A stretch of DNA of 64,000 nucleotides from Petrimonas sulfuriphila (GCF_051201015.1 NZ_JBPEHI010000018.1); one strand, 5' to 3'; positions 10,415 through 19,098 are shown, counted from the stretch's first letter. Made by a program: numbers and translations. The notes: generated from the sequence alone by a model not told the origin.

Positions 10415-12019
10415 ATGGAAAAAACTAAATACATATTCGTGACAGGCGGTGTGGTGTCGTCTTTGGGCAAAGGGATTATCGCCGCATCGCTTGGCAAATT
10501 GCTGCAGGCACGCGGTTTCAGGGTGACAATCCAGAAACTGGATCCTTATATCAATATTGACCCGGGAACACTGAATCCGTATGAACATGGTGAATGTTAT
10601 GTTACGGTAGACGGACAGGAAACGGATTTGGATTTGGGGCATTACGAACGTTTCCTCGGAGTGGAAACACACCGGGAAAATAACATTACCACCGGACGAA
10701 TTTATCAGAACGTAATCAACAAAGAACGAAAAGGAGATTATCTCGGAAAAACGGTACAGATTATACCGCATATTACCGATGAAATAAAGGAAAACATCAA
10801 ATCGTTCAGTCGGAAGGGGCTTGACTTTGTCATCACAGAAATTGGAGGTACAGTAGGGGATATCGAGAGTTTGCCCTACATCGAAAGTGTGCGTCAGTTA
10901 AAGTGGGAGTTGGGCAAAAACTGCCTGATCGTACACCTTACCTACGTTCCGTATATAGCGGCGGCGGGGGAATTAAAGACCAAGCCTACGCAGCATTCCG
11001 TGAAGATGCTTCAGGAGCAGGGTGTACAGCCCGATATCCTGATCCTGCGCACGGAGCACCCTATTTCAAAAGAGTTGCGGAAAAAGATTGCTTTATTCTG
11101 TAACGTGGAGCCTCAAGCCGTGATGCAATCGATTGATGCTTCAACCATTTATCGTGTTCCGCTGAATATGCAGCAGGAGAAGTTGGATGAGGTAGTACTT
11201 ACGAAAATGGATGTTGATTTGGAAAAAACTCCCCGGGCCAGTATGGAGGAATGGGCCGGTTTTGTGGAAAGGTTTGAAAATGCAACCGAAGAGGTGCATA
11301 TCGGCCTAGTAGGCAAATACGTTCAGTTACCCGATGCTTATATGTCTATCATTGAGTCGTTGAAGCACGCCAGTGCCTTTCACAACAGAAGGCTCGACCT
11401 GAAGCTGATTTTGTCTGATGATATTACGCCGGAAAATGTCGGTGAAAAACTGCAAAACCTGGACGGCGTAGTTGTCGCACCCGGGTTCGGCCAGCGGGGT
11501 ATGGAAGGCAAGTTTACCGCACTTGAATTTGCCCGTGAAAACAATATCCCCTGCCTCGGTATTTGCATGGGAATGCAGACGATGTCCATCGAATTTGCCC
11601 GGAATGTTTTGGGCTATGCCGATGCCAACAGTACCGAGATAGACCCCGGCACTTCGCACAACGTGGTGGATATCATGGAAGAGCAAAAACACATCCTAAA
11701 CCTGGGTGGCAGTATGCGGTTGGGCGCTTATACCTGCCAGCTTAAAAAAGGGAGCAAAGTGAACGCCATTTACAACAAAACCGAAATCAGTGAACGCCAC
11801 CGCCACCGTTATGAGTTTAACAACGCCTACAGGGACGAATTTGAAGCTGCTGGAATGATCTGTAGCGGGCAAAACGATACGCTCAACTTGGTGGAAATCA
11901 TTGAGCTTATCCACCACAAATGGTACATTGGCGTACAGTTCCATCCCGAATATAGCAGCACTGTTATCCATCCGCATCCGTTGTTTGTGAGCTTTGTTGG
12001 GGCAGCGAAGGGCCTGTAG
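10415..12019 (+). CDS. pyrG: CTP synthase
   Basis: Converts UTP to CTP with ATP and glutamine. The N-terminal synthase domain begins KYIFVTGGVVSSLGKG, and the C-terminal class I glutaminase shows GICMGMQ with the nucleophile Cys, plus QFHPEY with the His/Glu of the triad. An upstream in-frame ATG at 10394 exists, but the family normally begins directly before KYIFVTGG, so I choose 10415, giving 534 residues. A degenerate -7 box (TATCTTTA, 10399-10406) lies so close that the transcript could have a very short leader, and it would also lie inside the longer reading frame. The gene converges on the carbamoyl-phosphate synthase gene with only 22 bases between the stops and no obvious terminator hairpin. 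Confidence 0.97.
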   Translation: MEKTKYIFVTGGVVSSLGKGIIAASLGKLLQARGFRVTIQKLDPYINIDPGTLNPYEHGECYVTVDGQETDLDLGHYERFLGVETHRENNITTGRIYQNVINKERKGDYLGKTVQIIPHITDEIKENIKSFSRKGLDFVITEIGGTVGDIESLPYIESVRQLKWELGKNCLIVHLTYVPYIAAAGELKTKPTQHSVKMLQEQGVQPDILILRTEHPISKELRKKIALFCNVEPQAVMQSIDASTIYRVPLNMQQEKLDEVVLTKMDVDLEKTPRASMEEWAGFVERFENATEEVHIGLVGKYVQLPDAYMSIIESLKHASAFHNRRLDLKLILSDDITPENVGEKLQNLDGVVVAPGFGQRGMEGKFTALEFARENNIPCLGICMGMQTMSIEFARNVLGYADANSTEIDPGTSHNVVDIMEEQKHILNLGGSMRLGAYTCQLKKGSKVNAIYNKTEISERHRHRYEFNNAYRDEFEAAGMICSGQNDTLNLVEIIELIHHKWYIGVQFHPEYSSTVIHPHPLFVSFVGAAKGL

Positions 12020-12041
12020 GAAGCATCAGCTACCCGGCTTT

Positions 12042-15000
12042 CTACTTATACTCTCCCCAATGCTTGATCTCAATATCCTCCGCCTTCATGAAGCAGAAGG
12101 CTTTGATAAAGGCGCTAGCCAGCCGGGCGTTGGTTATGAGCGGGATGTTGAAATCTATAGCTCCCCGACGGATTTTGTAGCCGTTTGTTAATTCCCTTTC
12201 GGTCAGGTTTTTGGGAATATTGATGACCAGGTCCACTTTCTTTTCGGCAATCATGTCCGTAACTTTCGGTTCGCCCTCTTCGTCCGGCCAGGCTACACAG
12301 GTACTTTTCACACCGTTTTCCTCGAAAAATTTTTGCGTACCGCCGGTTGCAAACAAGTGGTATCCATTGTCGACCAGAAGCCGACAGGCATCCAGTAGCG
12401 CTACTTTCGATTTGGTACTTCCCGAAGAAACGACAATGTTTTTCCCGGGTATCCGGTATCCCACCGAAAGCATGGCGGTAAGCAGTGCGTCGTCGAAGTG
12501 GGTTCCGAGGCAGCCCACCTCGCCTGTGGATGCCATATCCACTCCCAGTACGGGGTCTGCCTTTTGCAAACGGGTGAAAGAGAATTGTGATGCCTTAATG
12601 CCCACGTAGTCCAGATCGAATGCCGACTTCTCAGGCCTTTGGACTTCTTCTCCAAGCATCACCCGTGTAGCCAGTTCGATAAAGTTGATCTTGATCACTT
12701 TGGAAACAAACGGGAACGAACGCGAGGCCCTCAGGTTGCACTCGATCACTTTGATGTCGTTGTCTTTTGCCAGAAACTGGATGTTGAAAGGCCCCGAGAT
12801 GTGCAGTTCCCTGGCAATCTCCCTGGCAATCTGTTTAATCCGGCGAACGGTTTGCGTATAGATTTTTTGCGGTGGAAACTGGATGGTAGCATCGCCTGAA
12901 TGGACGCCAGCAAATTCCACGTGTTCCGAAATGGCATAAACCACCAACTCTCCGTTTTGTGCGACGGCATCAATTTCGATTTCCTTTGCTCCTTCGATGA
13001 ATTCTGAAACGACCACCGGATATTCTTTCGATACTTCCGTGGCCAGCGTCAGGAAGCGTTCCAGCTCGTTCGTGTTGGAACATACGTTCATTGCAGCTCC
13101 TGAAAGGACATACGAAGGACGCACCAGCAGGGGAAAGCCCACTTCGTTTACAAATTGGTTGATATCTTCAAGCGTTGTTAGTTCCTTCCACCTCGGCTGA
13201 TCTATTCCCAGGCGGTCCAGCATGGATGAAAACTTGTGGCGGTCTTCCGCATTATCAATATCCGTAGCTTGCGTGCCCAGAATCTTCACGCCCGACTGGT
13301 GCAGCCGCACCGCTAAGTTGTTTGGAATTTGTCCGCCGGTGGACACGATCACCCCTTTCGGATTTTCCAGTTCAATGATATCCCTTACCCGTTCGTAGCT
13401 CAATTCATCAAAGTAAAGGCGGTCGCACATATCGTAATCAGTCGAAACGGTTTCGGGATTATAGTTGATCATCACCGAGCGCAATCCTTTTTTCCGAATG
13501 GTATTGAGCGCATTCACCGAGCACCAGTCGAATTCTACCGATGAGCCTATGCGGTAGGCTCCCGAGCCCAGCACAATCACAGACCTGTGGTCGCCCAGGT
13601 ATTTTACATCATTAACTGTTCCGTTGTAGGTCAGGTAGAGGTAGTTGGTCTGCGCCGGATATTCTGCCGCCAGGGTGTCTATTTGTTTGACCACAGGCAG
13701 GATCCCGCGTTTGATGCGTTCATCTCGAACCGTATCTTTAGGCATCGGTTTCCTGTATATCAGTTTTTCGATCTGATAATCCGAAAATCCGGCTTTCTTT
13801 GCCTTGACAAACAATTCCGTCGGAAGTTGCTCCTTGTTACTGCATTTCTCAATGGAACGAGCAGTATCAACAATATTTTTCAGTTTATAAAGGAACCATC
13901 GGTCAATTTTTGTCAACTCGTAAATCTTGTCTACCGGATATCCCTGTTCGAATGCCTGTGAAAGGTAGATGACGCGCTTGTCGGTAGGAATGCTCAGGTT
14001 TTTGTCCAATTCCTTGGTGAATAGGTGTTTATTGCCCGAAAATCCATGCATGCCCTGTTGGATCATCCGCAATCCCTTTTGGAATGCCTCTTCAAAACTT
14101 CGCCCGATGGACATGATTTCGCCTACCGATTTCATGGAGGAGCCTATTTCACGGCTGACACCGTGAAATTTTGCCAGGTCCCAGCGCGGGATTTTGCAAA
14201 CTATATAGTCCAGTGCAGGCTCAAAGAATGCCGATGTTTCTTTTGTTACCGAATTTTTAAGTTCGGGAAGGCCGTACCCCAGCCCCAATTTTGCGGCAAC
14301 GAAGGCCAGGGGGTAGCCGGTAGCTTTGGAAGCCAGTGCAGAGGAGCGGCTCAGGCGGGCGTTCACTTCAATAACGCGGTAATCTTCGGAGAACGGGTCA
14401 AAAGCATATTGAACGTTGCATTCGCCCACAATGCCGATGTGGCGGATGATACGGATCGCGAGTTCACGAAGCTTGTAATATTCGCTGTTGGAAAGCGTTT
14501 GCGAAGGGGCCACCACGATGCTTTCCCCGGTGTGTATGCCCAGCGGATCAAAGTTTTCCATGTTACAAACCGTGATGCAGTTGTCGTACCGGTCGCGTAC
14601 CACTTCATACTCAATCTCCTTCCATCCTTTTAATGATTTTTCAACCAACACTTGTGGTGAATAATTGAAAGCCTTTGTAACGAGTGATTCCAGTTCGTCT
14701 TCGTTGTCGCAAAAGCCGCTTCCCATCCCGCCCAGAGCGTAAGCAGCCCGTACGATTACCGGATAGCCAAGTTTGCCGGCTGCCCTGAGAGCGTCCTTAA
14801 GCGAGGTTACCGCTTCGCTCTGGATATATTTTACACCGATTTCAGAAAGTTTTTGATTGAAGATTTCCCGGTCTTCCGTGTCGATAATAGCTTGGACGGG
14901 GGTGCCGAGCACGCGCACGTTGTATTTCTCGAGGATCTTGTTCTTGTACAGCGCTACGCCGCAGTTCAGTGCCGTCTGTCCTCCAAACGAAAGAAAGATG

Positions 15001-16397
15001 CTGTCGGGACGCTCTTTTTCGATTACCCGCTCCACAAAATCCGGGGTTACGGGTAAAAAGTAAACCTTGTCGGCAATGCCCTCTGAGGTCTGAACAGTAG
15101 CTATGTTGGGGTTAATCAGCACGGTTTCAATTCCTTCTTCCTTCAGCGCCTTTAAAGCTTGCGAACCGGAATAGTCGAATTCGCCGGCTTCGCCAATTTT
15201 CAGTGCGCCAGAACCCAAGAGCAGAACTTTCTTGACAGATCCTTTTTCAATGCCCCGGTAAACTTGTTTTAAAACTGATTTTGCATCGAGTTCGTTCTCG
15301 ATGAGTTTTGGAATCGGAATATTTTTAACTTCGAGCGTCCGGATAAACACATCGAAGAGAAACTCGGTGTCGGTCGGCCCTGCCGATGCTTCGGGGTGGA
15401 ATTGACAGGAGAACCAGGGATTGGTTTTGTGGCGGATGCCTTCGTTCGTTCCGTCGTTCATGTTGACGAAAAGAGGTTCCCATTCCACGCCCAGCGAGTT
15501 GTTATCCACCGCGAAACCGTGGTTTTGAGAAGTTACGAACGCCCGTTGCGTCCCGACGAGTTGCACTGGCTGATTGCAGCTGCGGTGCCCGTATTTCAGC
15601 TTATAGGTGCTGGCTCCTCCTGCCAGTGAAAGCAATTGGTTTCCCATGCAGATTCCGAAAATCGGTTTTCCGGTTTGCATTGCTTTTCGGATGTTGTTTA
15701 CGGTTGGCGTACAGAAAGCCGGGTCACCGGGACCGTTGGAAATAAACAGTCCGTCGAACTCCATCTCGTTAAAATCGTAATCCCAGGGTACGCGCACGAT
15801 TGTCGTATCCCGTTTCAGCAGGCAGCGGATGATGTTGTTTTTCACACCGCAATCGACCAGTATCACTTTGTGCTTTCCGCTGCCGTAGACAATCACCTCC
15901 TTGCAGCTTGCTTTTGCAACCTGATTTTTGTCATCGGGATTCACAAACGGTATATCGGGTTCACCCGGAAAGACCAGTTTACCAAGCATTGTCCCTTTTT
16001 CCCGGACCAGCTTGGTCAGTTCGCGCGTGTCGATGCCGTAGACGGCAGGTACTTTGTTTTCCTTCAGCCAGTCGCTTAAACTTTTTGCAGCGTTCCAGTG
16101 GCTGTATTCAAAAGAAAAATCGGAAACAATAAGGCCGCTTGCCTGTATTCTTTCCGATTCGTAAAAGGTAGAAATGCCTTGATGCGATTCGTCTTTGGGG
16201 ACGCCGTAGTTTCCGATAAGCGGGTAGGTCAGCGTCAGGATTTGCCCGAGGTAGGAGGGATCTGAAAGGCTTTCGGTGTAGCCGACCATTCCAGTGCTGA
16301 AAACAACTTCACCGGCAACCGGTGCTTCGTAACCAAATGATTTTCCCTGAAATACTGTTCCGTCTTCGAGAACAAGATGGAGTGATTTGTTATACAT
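12042..16397 (-). CDS. Fused glutamine-dependent carbamoyl-phosphate synthase (CarA-CarB)
   Basis: Makes carbamoyl phosphate from bicarbonate, glutamine and two ATP for pyrimidine and arginine synthesis. Residues 1 to about 355 are the CarA-like small subunit. It has a class I glutaminase with nucleophile Cys250 in GICMGNQ and His334/Glu336 in QFHPE. A linker of about 30 residues leads into two CarB ATP-grasp halves (about 390-900 and 930-1300) and an MGS-like allosteric domain to 1451. E. coli CarA plus CarB total nearly the same length as separate chains. Many stretches read like eukaryotic CPS1/CAD rather than bacterial CarAB, such as SQNHGFAVD, NDGTNEG and KQIDTLAAEYPAQTNYLYL. The glutaminase Cys that mammalian CPS1 lost is present, so glutamine use is expected. 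Its own promoter lies 60 bases upstream, and a distinct operon precedes it. Confidence 0.96.
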   Translation of the reverse strand: MYNKSLHLVLEDGTVFQGKSFGYEAPVAGEVVFSTGMVGYTESLSDPSYLGQILTLTYPLIGNYGVPKDESHQGISTFYESERIQASGLIVSDFSFEYSHWNAAKSLSDWLKENKVPAVYGIDTRELTKLVREKGTMLGKLVFPGEPDIPFVNPDDKNQVAKASCKEVIVYGSGKHKVILVDCGVKNNIIRCLLKRDTTIVRVPWDYDFNEMEFDGLFISNGPGDPAFCTPTVNNIRKAMQTGKPIFGICMGNQLLSLAGGASTYKLKYGHRSCNQPVQLVGTQRAFVTSQNHGFAVDNNSLGVEWEPLFVNMNDGTNEGIRHKTNPWFSCQFHPEASAGPTDTEFLFDVFIRTLEVKNIPIPKLIENELDAKSVLKQVYRGIEKGSVKKVLLLGSGALKIGEAGEFDYSGSQALKALKEEGIETVLINPNIATVQTSEGIADKVYFLPVTPDFVERVIEKERPDSIFLSFGGQTALNCGVALYKNKILEKYNVRVLGTPVQAIIDTEDREIFNQKLSEIGVKYIQSEAVTSLKDALRAAGKLGYPVIVRAAYALGGMGSGFCDNEDELESLVTKAFNYSPQVLVEKSLKGWKEIEYEVVRDRYDNCITVCNMENFDPLGIHTGESIVVAPSQTLSNSEYYKLRELAIRIIRHIGIVGECNVQYAFDPFSEDYRVIEVNARLSRSSALASKATGYPLAFVAAKLGLGYGLPELKNSVTKETSAFFEPALDYIVCKIPRWDLAKFHGVSREIGSSMKSVGEIMSIGRSFEEAFQKGLRMIQQGMHGFSGNKHLFTKELDKNLSIPTDKRVIYLSQAFEQGYPVDKIYELTKIDRWFLYKLKNIVDTARSIEKCSNKEQLPTELFVKAKKAGFSDYQIEKLIYRKPMPKDTVRDERIKRGILPVVKQIDTLAAEYPAQTNYLYLTYNGTVNDVKYLGDHRSVIVLGSGAYRIGSSVEFDWCSVNALNTIRKKGLRSVMINYNPETVSTDYDMCDRLYFDELSYERVRDIIELENPKGVIVSTGGQIPNNLAVRLHQSGVKILGTQATDIDNAEDRHKFSSMLDRLGIDQPRWKELTTLEDINQFVNEVGFPLLVRPSYVLSGAAMNVCSNTNELERFLTLATEVSKEYPVVVSEFIEGAKEIEIDAVAQNGELVVYAISEHVEFAGVHSGDATIQFPPQKIYTQTVRRIKQIAREIARELHISGPFNIQFLAKDNDIKVIECNLRASRSFPFVSKVIKINFIELATRVMLGEEVQRPEKSAFDLDYVGIKASQFSFTRLQKADPVLGVDMASTGEVGCLGTHFDDALLTAMLSVGYRIPGKNIVVSSGSTKSKVALLDACRLLVDNGYHLFATGGTQKFFEENGVKSTCVAWPDEEGEPKVTDMIAEKKVDLVINIPKNLTERELTNGYKIRRGAIDFNIPLITNARLASAFIKAFCFMKAEDIEIKHWGEYK

Positions 16398-16457
16398 ATT
16401 GTTTAGGTGTGGATTTGATGTGAGCAGTAATAATAACCTACTGTATCAAAAGTTTCG

Positions 16458-16492
16458 CAAATTTACAAATTCTCTTGCATTTTAATTCAAAA
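16458..16492 (-). promoter_or_regulatory. Promoter of the fused carbamoyl-phosphate synthase gene
   Basis: On the minus strand TAAATTTG (16465-16458) exactly matches the -7 consensus TAnnTTTG. A TTTTG at 16492-16488 provides the -33 box with a spacer of about 22 bases. The start codon at 16397 lies about 60 bases downstream. No pyrimidine-responsive attenuator was recognised in the short leader. Confidence 0.65.
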
Positions 16493-16518
16493 AAAACGTA
16501 TTTTTGTGCCATAAAAGC

Positions 16519-16552
16519 AGCAGGCGGCTAAACTCACGTTCTGCCGCCTGCT
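16519..16552 (-). terminator. Hairpin terminator after the DUF4252 gene
   Basis: A perfect 10-bp stem (AGCAGGCGGC at 16519-16528 pairing with GCCGCCTGCT at 16543-16552) has a 14-base loop and is followed on the minus strand by GCTTTTAT. It lies 60 bases after the DUF4252 stop and just ahead of the carbamoyl-phosphate synthase promoter, so it probably separates the two minus-strand transcripts. The T run is short. Confidence 0.6.
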
Positions 16553-16612
16553 CATCGTTTAAATATAAAAAAGAAAAAAGTTATTTGTGCTCGTTCGGTT
16601 TGACTGACCGGG

Positions 16613-17140
16613 TCAGTTGTTTTTTTCGTTTCCTTTCTCTAAAACAGGTTCTTCTGCTTCTCCTTTCCGCAATGAGTCGGAAATTTTCGAGATTGAGTTG
16701 AAGTCTATATTTCCCGAAACGGTTATGATCGTTAATTTACTGTCGTCGTCCAATGCCATAAGGATAAGATCCTGCGTTTTCTCGTCGGTTTTTTTCATCA
16801 GGATATTTATTTTCGACCTCCTTTCATTCACCGATACTACCTCCTTGTAGTCTGTGAATTCGCTGGATGCCATCTCTTTTGCTTTTTCAAAATAGAATTT
16901 TGAGTCTGCTTTGTTTTCTGTTGTAATGATGCGAATGCTGTTTAACTCGCGAAAAGTTGTCTTTAGTTCTTCATCGCTGGTATTCGACGCCATTTTGTTA
17001 AGCATCGCTTTCCCTATGTTTACGTTACTTACCGGCCGTTCCGTTTCGACGCACTCCTTCAGGAATCTCGTAATGAAATCGTTTGCAAAGGTTGAAGTTG
17101 CCAAAAACAACGTAAACAAGACCAGAAAAATTTTTCTCAT
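16613..17140 (-). CDS. DUF4252 family exported protein
   Basis: A 175-residue protein with a Sec signal peptide (MRKIFLVLFTLFLATSTFA) followed by a small alpha/beta domain. Its features, such as alternating charged helices and a segment near residue 140 reading KLTIITVSGNID, resemble the DUF4252 family. Members commonly sit beside ECF sigma factors in Bacteroidota, as here. The molecular function is unknown. The start codon overlaps the anti-sigma stop by four bases (ATGA at 17140-17137), so the two are translationally coupled. The C-terminal 20 residues are Glu/Lys/Asn-rich and probably disordered. A periplasmic sensor or target in the sigma pathway is an inference from context. Confidence 0.75.
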   Translation of the reverse strand: MRKIFLVLFTLFLATSTFANDFITRFLKECVETERPVSNVNIGKAMLNKMASNTSDEELKTTFRELNSIRIITTENKADSKFYFEKAKEMASSEFTDYKEVVSVNERRSKINILMKKTDEKTQDLILMALDDDSKLTIITVSGNIDFNSISKISDSLRKGEAEEPVLEKGNEKNN

Positions 17141-17700
17141 AGATTTTCGGGTTTGATATTCTTACTTAAATCGGGGTCATAGAGTGGAATCCTGGTGCTC
17201 AACGAATCGATTTCCGACCAATCCAGGTCTAAATCATCCAATTGCTCCAGCGACTTCAAAGATGCTTCTTCGGTGGCCCGTAATGCTTTGGATAGCTTCT
17301 CTAGGGCCGAGGTGGCCTGTTGTATGGCTGCACGAGGATCGTTGTATGTTTCGGCAAAGACCCGGTTGTTTTGGCGGGCAACAAAGTAAACGGATACCCC
17401 AATCCCGGCAATGAGAATAACCGATGCGGCGATACGCAGGAAAGGCTCGAATATTTTTATGGTGATGTATTGTTTTTGCCGGTCGGTTCTGCGGATCAGT
17501 GTATCAAGTTTCTTCTCAAAATCACAGCTCAATTTCATTGCCTGATGGTTTTGTTTATAGGCAAACAAAGGTGTATACGGCAGCAAGTCATCGGGGACGT
17601 CACCGAAGTTGAAAAATTCCTGTAGTTCCCTTTCCTCCGAAACCGATGTTTCGCAGTTCCAGTAATTCTCCAGCAATGTATGTATTCTTTCGTTGTTCAT
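17137..17700 (-). CDS. Probable anti-sigma factor, single-pass membrane protein
   Basis: The 187 residues comprise a cytoplasmic N-terminal part (about 1-85) that begins with an acidic helix (HTLLENYWNCETSVSEEREL), one transmembrane helix at about 87-107 (FLRIAASVILIAGIGVSVYFV), and a periplasmic tail containing a coiled-coil-prone stretch (about 120-155, QQATSALEKLSKALRATEEA). The gene overlaps the sigma factor gene upstream and the DUF4252 gene downstream by four bases each, which is the usual layout of ECF sigma / anti-sigma operons. No zinc-binding HxxxCxxC motif is present. The anti-sigma role is inferred from topology and position, with no recognised catalytic residues. Confidence 0.65.
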   Translation of the reverse strand: MNNERIHTLLENYWNCETSVSEERELQEFFNFGDVPDDLLPYTPLFAYKQNHQAMKLSCDFEKKLDTLIRRTDRQKQYITIKIFEPFLRIAASVILIAGIGVSVYFVARQNNRVFAETYNDPRAAIQQATSALEKLSKALRATEEASLKSLEQLDDLDLDWSEIDSLSTRIPLYDPDLSKNIKPENL

Positions 17701-18206
17701 TCTTGTTTACCCGATAATAATTCTTTCAATTTATTTCTAGCCCTAAAGAGGTTCACTTTTACCAAATCTTCGCTAATATCCAATACTTGCGCTATTTCCT
17801 TGTAACTCATTCCTTCAATCTCACGCAGTTGAAACACCGCTTTCTGGCTTTCCGACAGTTGATTAATGCACCTATATATTAATGTGTTCCTTTCGGTTTC
17901 CACCAGTTTGAAAAACGGCGTTACGTGATCGGTAAAAATTCCGTTTTCCAATTCAGGAGCAATATTTTCTGTTCTTCGTATCGATAGAGACTCCACTCTG
18001 TCGAGCGCCAGGTTTTTTGTAGCGCGGAAACAATAGGCTTCCAGATTCTCGATGTTTTCCCACTCGTTATTTTTCGACCAAAGCTTCAAAAACACGTCTT
18101 GTACAATGTCTTCGGCTTCGGCGGAATCTCTCACGATGCTCCACGCAAGCCGGAAGAGTTTATCCTTTAGCGGTAAAATGATCCGATGGAATTTATCGTG
18201 ACTCAT
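17697..18206 (-). CDS. ECF-type RNA polymerase sigma factor (sigma-70 family)
   Basis: Region 2 spans about residues 15-80, with FRLAWSIVRDSAEAEDIVQDVFLKLW for core binding and -10 recognition. Region 4 spans about 115-165, with LSESQKAVFQLREIEGMSYK and the helix-turn-helix IAQVLDISEDLVKVNLFRARNKL. The length of 169 residues, with no regions 1 or 3, is that of an ECF sigma factor. First gene of a three-gene coupled operon with an anti-sigma candidate and a DUF4252 protein. No starch-utilisation (SusCD) genes are adjacent, so this is not the usual nutrient-uptake sigma pair. Target genes cannot be told from the window. Confidence 0.9.
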   Translation of the reverse strand: MSHDKFHRIILPLKDKLFRLAWSIVRDSAEAEDIVQDVFLKLWSKNNEWENIENLEAYCFRATKNLALDRVESLSIRRTENIAPELENGIFTDHVTPFFKLVETERNTLIYRCINQLSESQKAVFQLREIEGMSYKEIAQVLDISEDLVKVNLFRARNKLKELLSGKQE

Positions 18207-18363
18207 TAGTTGGATGACGGATAAATGTTGAAAAAGTTACATTGAATTGCGAAAATAGTTGTTTTTTTATAAAAATCGGTGGCGACGTAAGAAATAGTTG
18301 TTGTTTTTTCAAAATATCAGTTGTCTGGATTTTGTAAAATAGTTGAAAAAACACCGTCAATAA
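18207..18363. other. Divergent intergenic region between sigma operon and rpsL
   Basis: Part of a 320-base gene-free stretch (18207-18526). This half is rich in A and T runs. On the minus strand a TATTTTCG at about 18251-18244 is a one-mismatch -7 box that could serve the sigma operon, but no clear -33 box was seen. The other half carries the rpsL promoter and leader, listed separately. Confidence 0.4.
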
Positions 18364-18395
18364 TTTGCATATCATGTTGATTATTTGTAATTTTG
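18364..18395 (+). promoter_or_regulatory. Promoter of the ribosomal protein superoperon
   Basis: TTTG at 18364-18367, a 20-base spacer and TAATTTTG at 18388-18395 match the Bacteroidota -33/-7 consensus fully. The rpsL start at 18527 would follow a leader of about 125 bases. The leader has one short potential stem (CCGT with ACGG near 18398-18420) and could carry translational control, but nothing definite was recognised. No other equally good plus-strand promoter was noticed in the spacers I examined before rplQ. Confidence 0.7.
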
Positions 18396-18526
18396 TGCCG
18401 TTTTTAACCCCAGAGACGGTGGTTTTTGACGTTAATCATTTGATTATATTTAAGTTATAATTGGGTGAGGTTGTGTAAAGAAATTAAATTTATCAGTAAA
18501 ATAAAAGACAAAAAGAAAGTAGAAAA

Positions 18527-18934
18527 ATGCCTACAATTCAACAATTAGTAAGAAAAGGCCGTACGGTTATAGAAGAGAAAAGTAAATCCCGTGCGCTTGA
18601 TTCGTGTCCGCAAAGACGCGGTGTCTGCGTGAGGGTTTATACTACTACTCCCAAAAAACCAAACTCAGCAATGAGGAAAGTGGCTCGTGTACGTTTAACT
18701 AACACTAAGGAGGTGAACGCTTATATTCCGGGCGAAGGGCACAACTTGCAGGAGCACTCTATTGTATTGGTGCGTGGCGGTCGTGTTAAAGACCTTCCGG
18801 GTGTACGTTATCACATTGTTCGCGGAACATTGGATACTGCCGGGGTAAATGGCCGTACTCAACGTCGTTCTAAATATGGAGCTAAGCGTCCTAAACCGGG
18901 AGCAGTTGCCAAGCCGGGTGCAAAGAAGAAATAA
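18527..18934 (+). CDS. rpsL: 30S ribosomal protein S12
   Basis: Decoding-centre protein of the small subunit, 135 residues. The hallmark segments PQRRGVCVRVYTTTPKKPNSAMRK (around the streptomycin-relevant Lys) and PGVRYHIVRG are present. The C-terminus carries a short basic extension rich in Lys, Pro and Gly (about residues 118-135) compared with the 124-residue E. coli protein. First gene of the superoperon, as in the str operon. A 164-base spacer precedes rpsG. Confidence 0.98.
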   Translation: MPTIQQLVRKGRTVIEEKSKSRALDSCPQRRGVCVRVYTTTPKKPNSAMRKVARVRLTNTKEVNAYIPGEGHNLQEHSIVLVRGGRVKDLPGVRYHIVRGTLDTAGVNGRTQRRSKYGAKRPKPGAVAKPGAKKK

Positions 18935-19098
18935 TCCCGCACAATAAAAGTACGCTTTATTTTTATAAGTTAAAATTCATGTAAAATCGCTGTTGGAATT
19001 TTTGGGAAAAGCTACTATAGGTTGAGTAAACGGTTCGGAGGAATTGTTGAAGACAGATAAAAAACGGCAACCAAACACAACACAAATCAATTAAAACA
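18935..19098 (+). promoter_or_regulatory. Long rpsL-rpsG spacer, possible control region
   Basis: The 164-base gap is far longer than almost all other gaps in the superoperon. It contains a small AAAG-tacg-CTTT stem followed by T-rich sequence near 18950-18967, and an A-rich stretch before rpsG. In E. coli the S12-S7 spacer is the S7 autoregulatory site. A similar role here is only an inference from position. Confidence 0.25.

Noticed and set aside
13969..16132. Several plus-strand ORFs across the carbamoyl-phosphate synthase gene (such as 14025-14633)
   Set aside because: The minus strand encodes a continuous, conserved enzyme over the whole range, so these are shadows.
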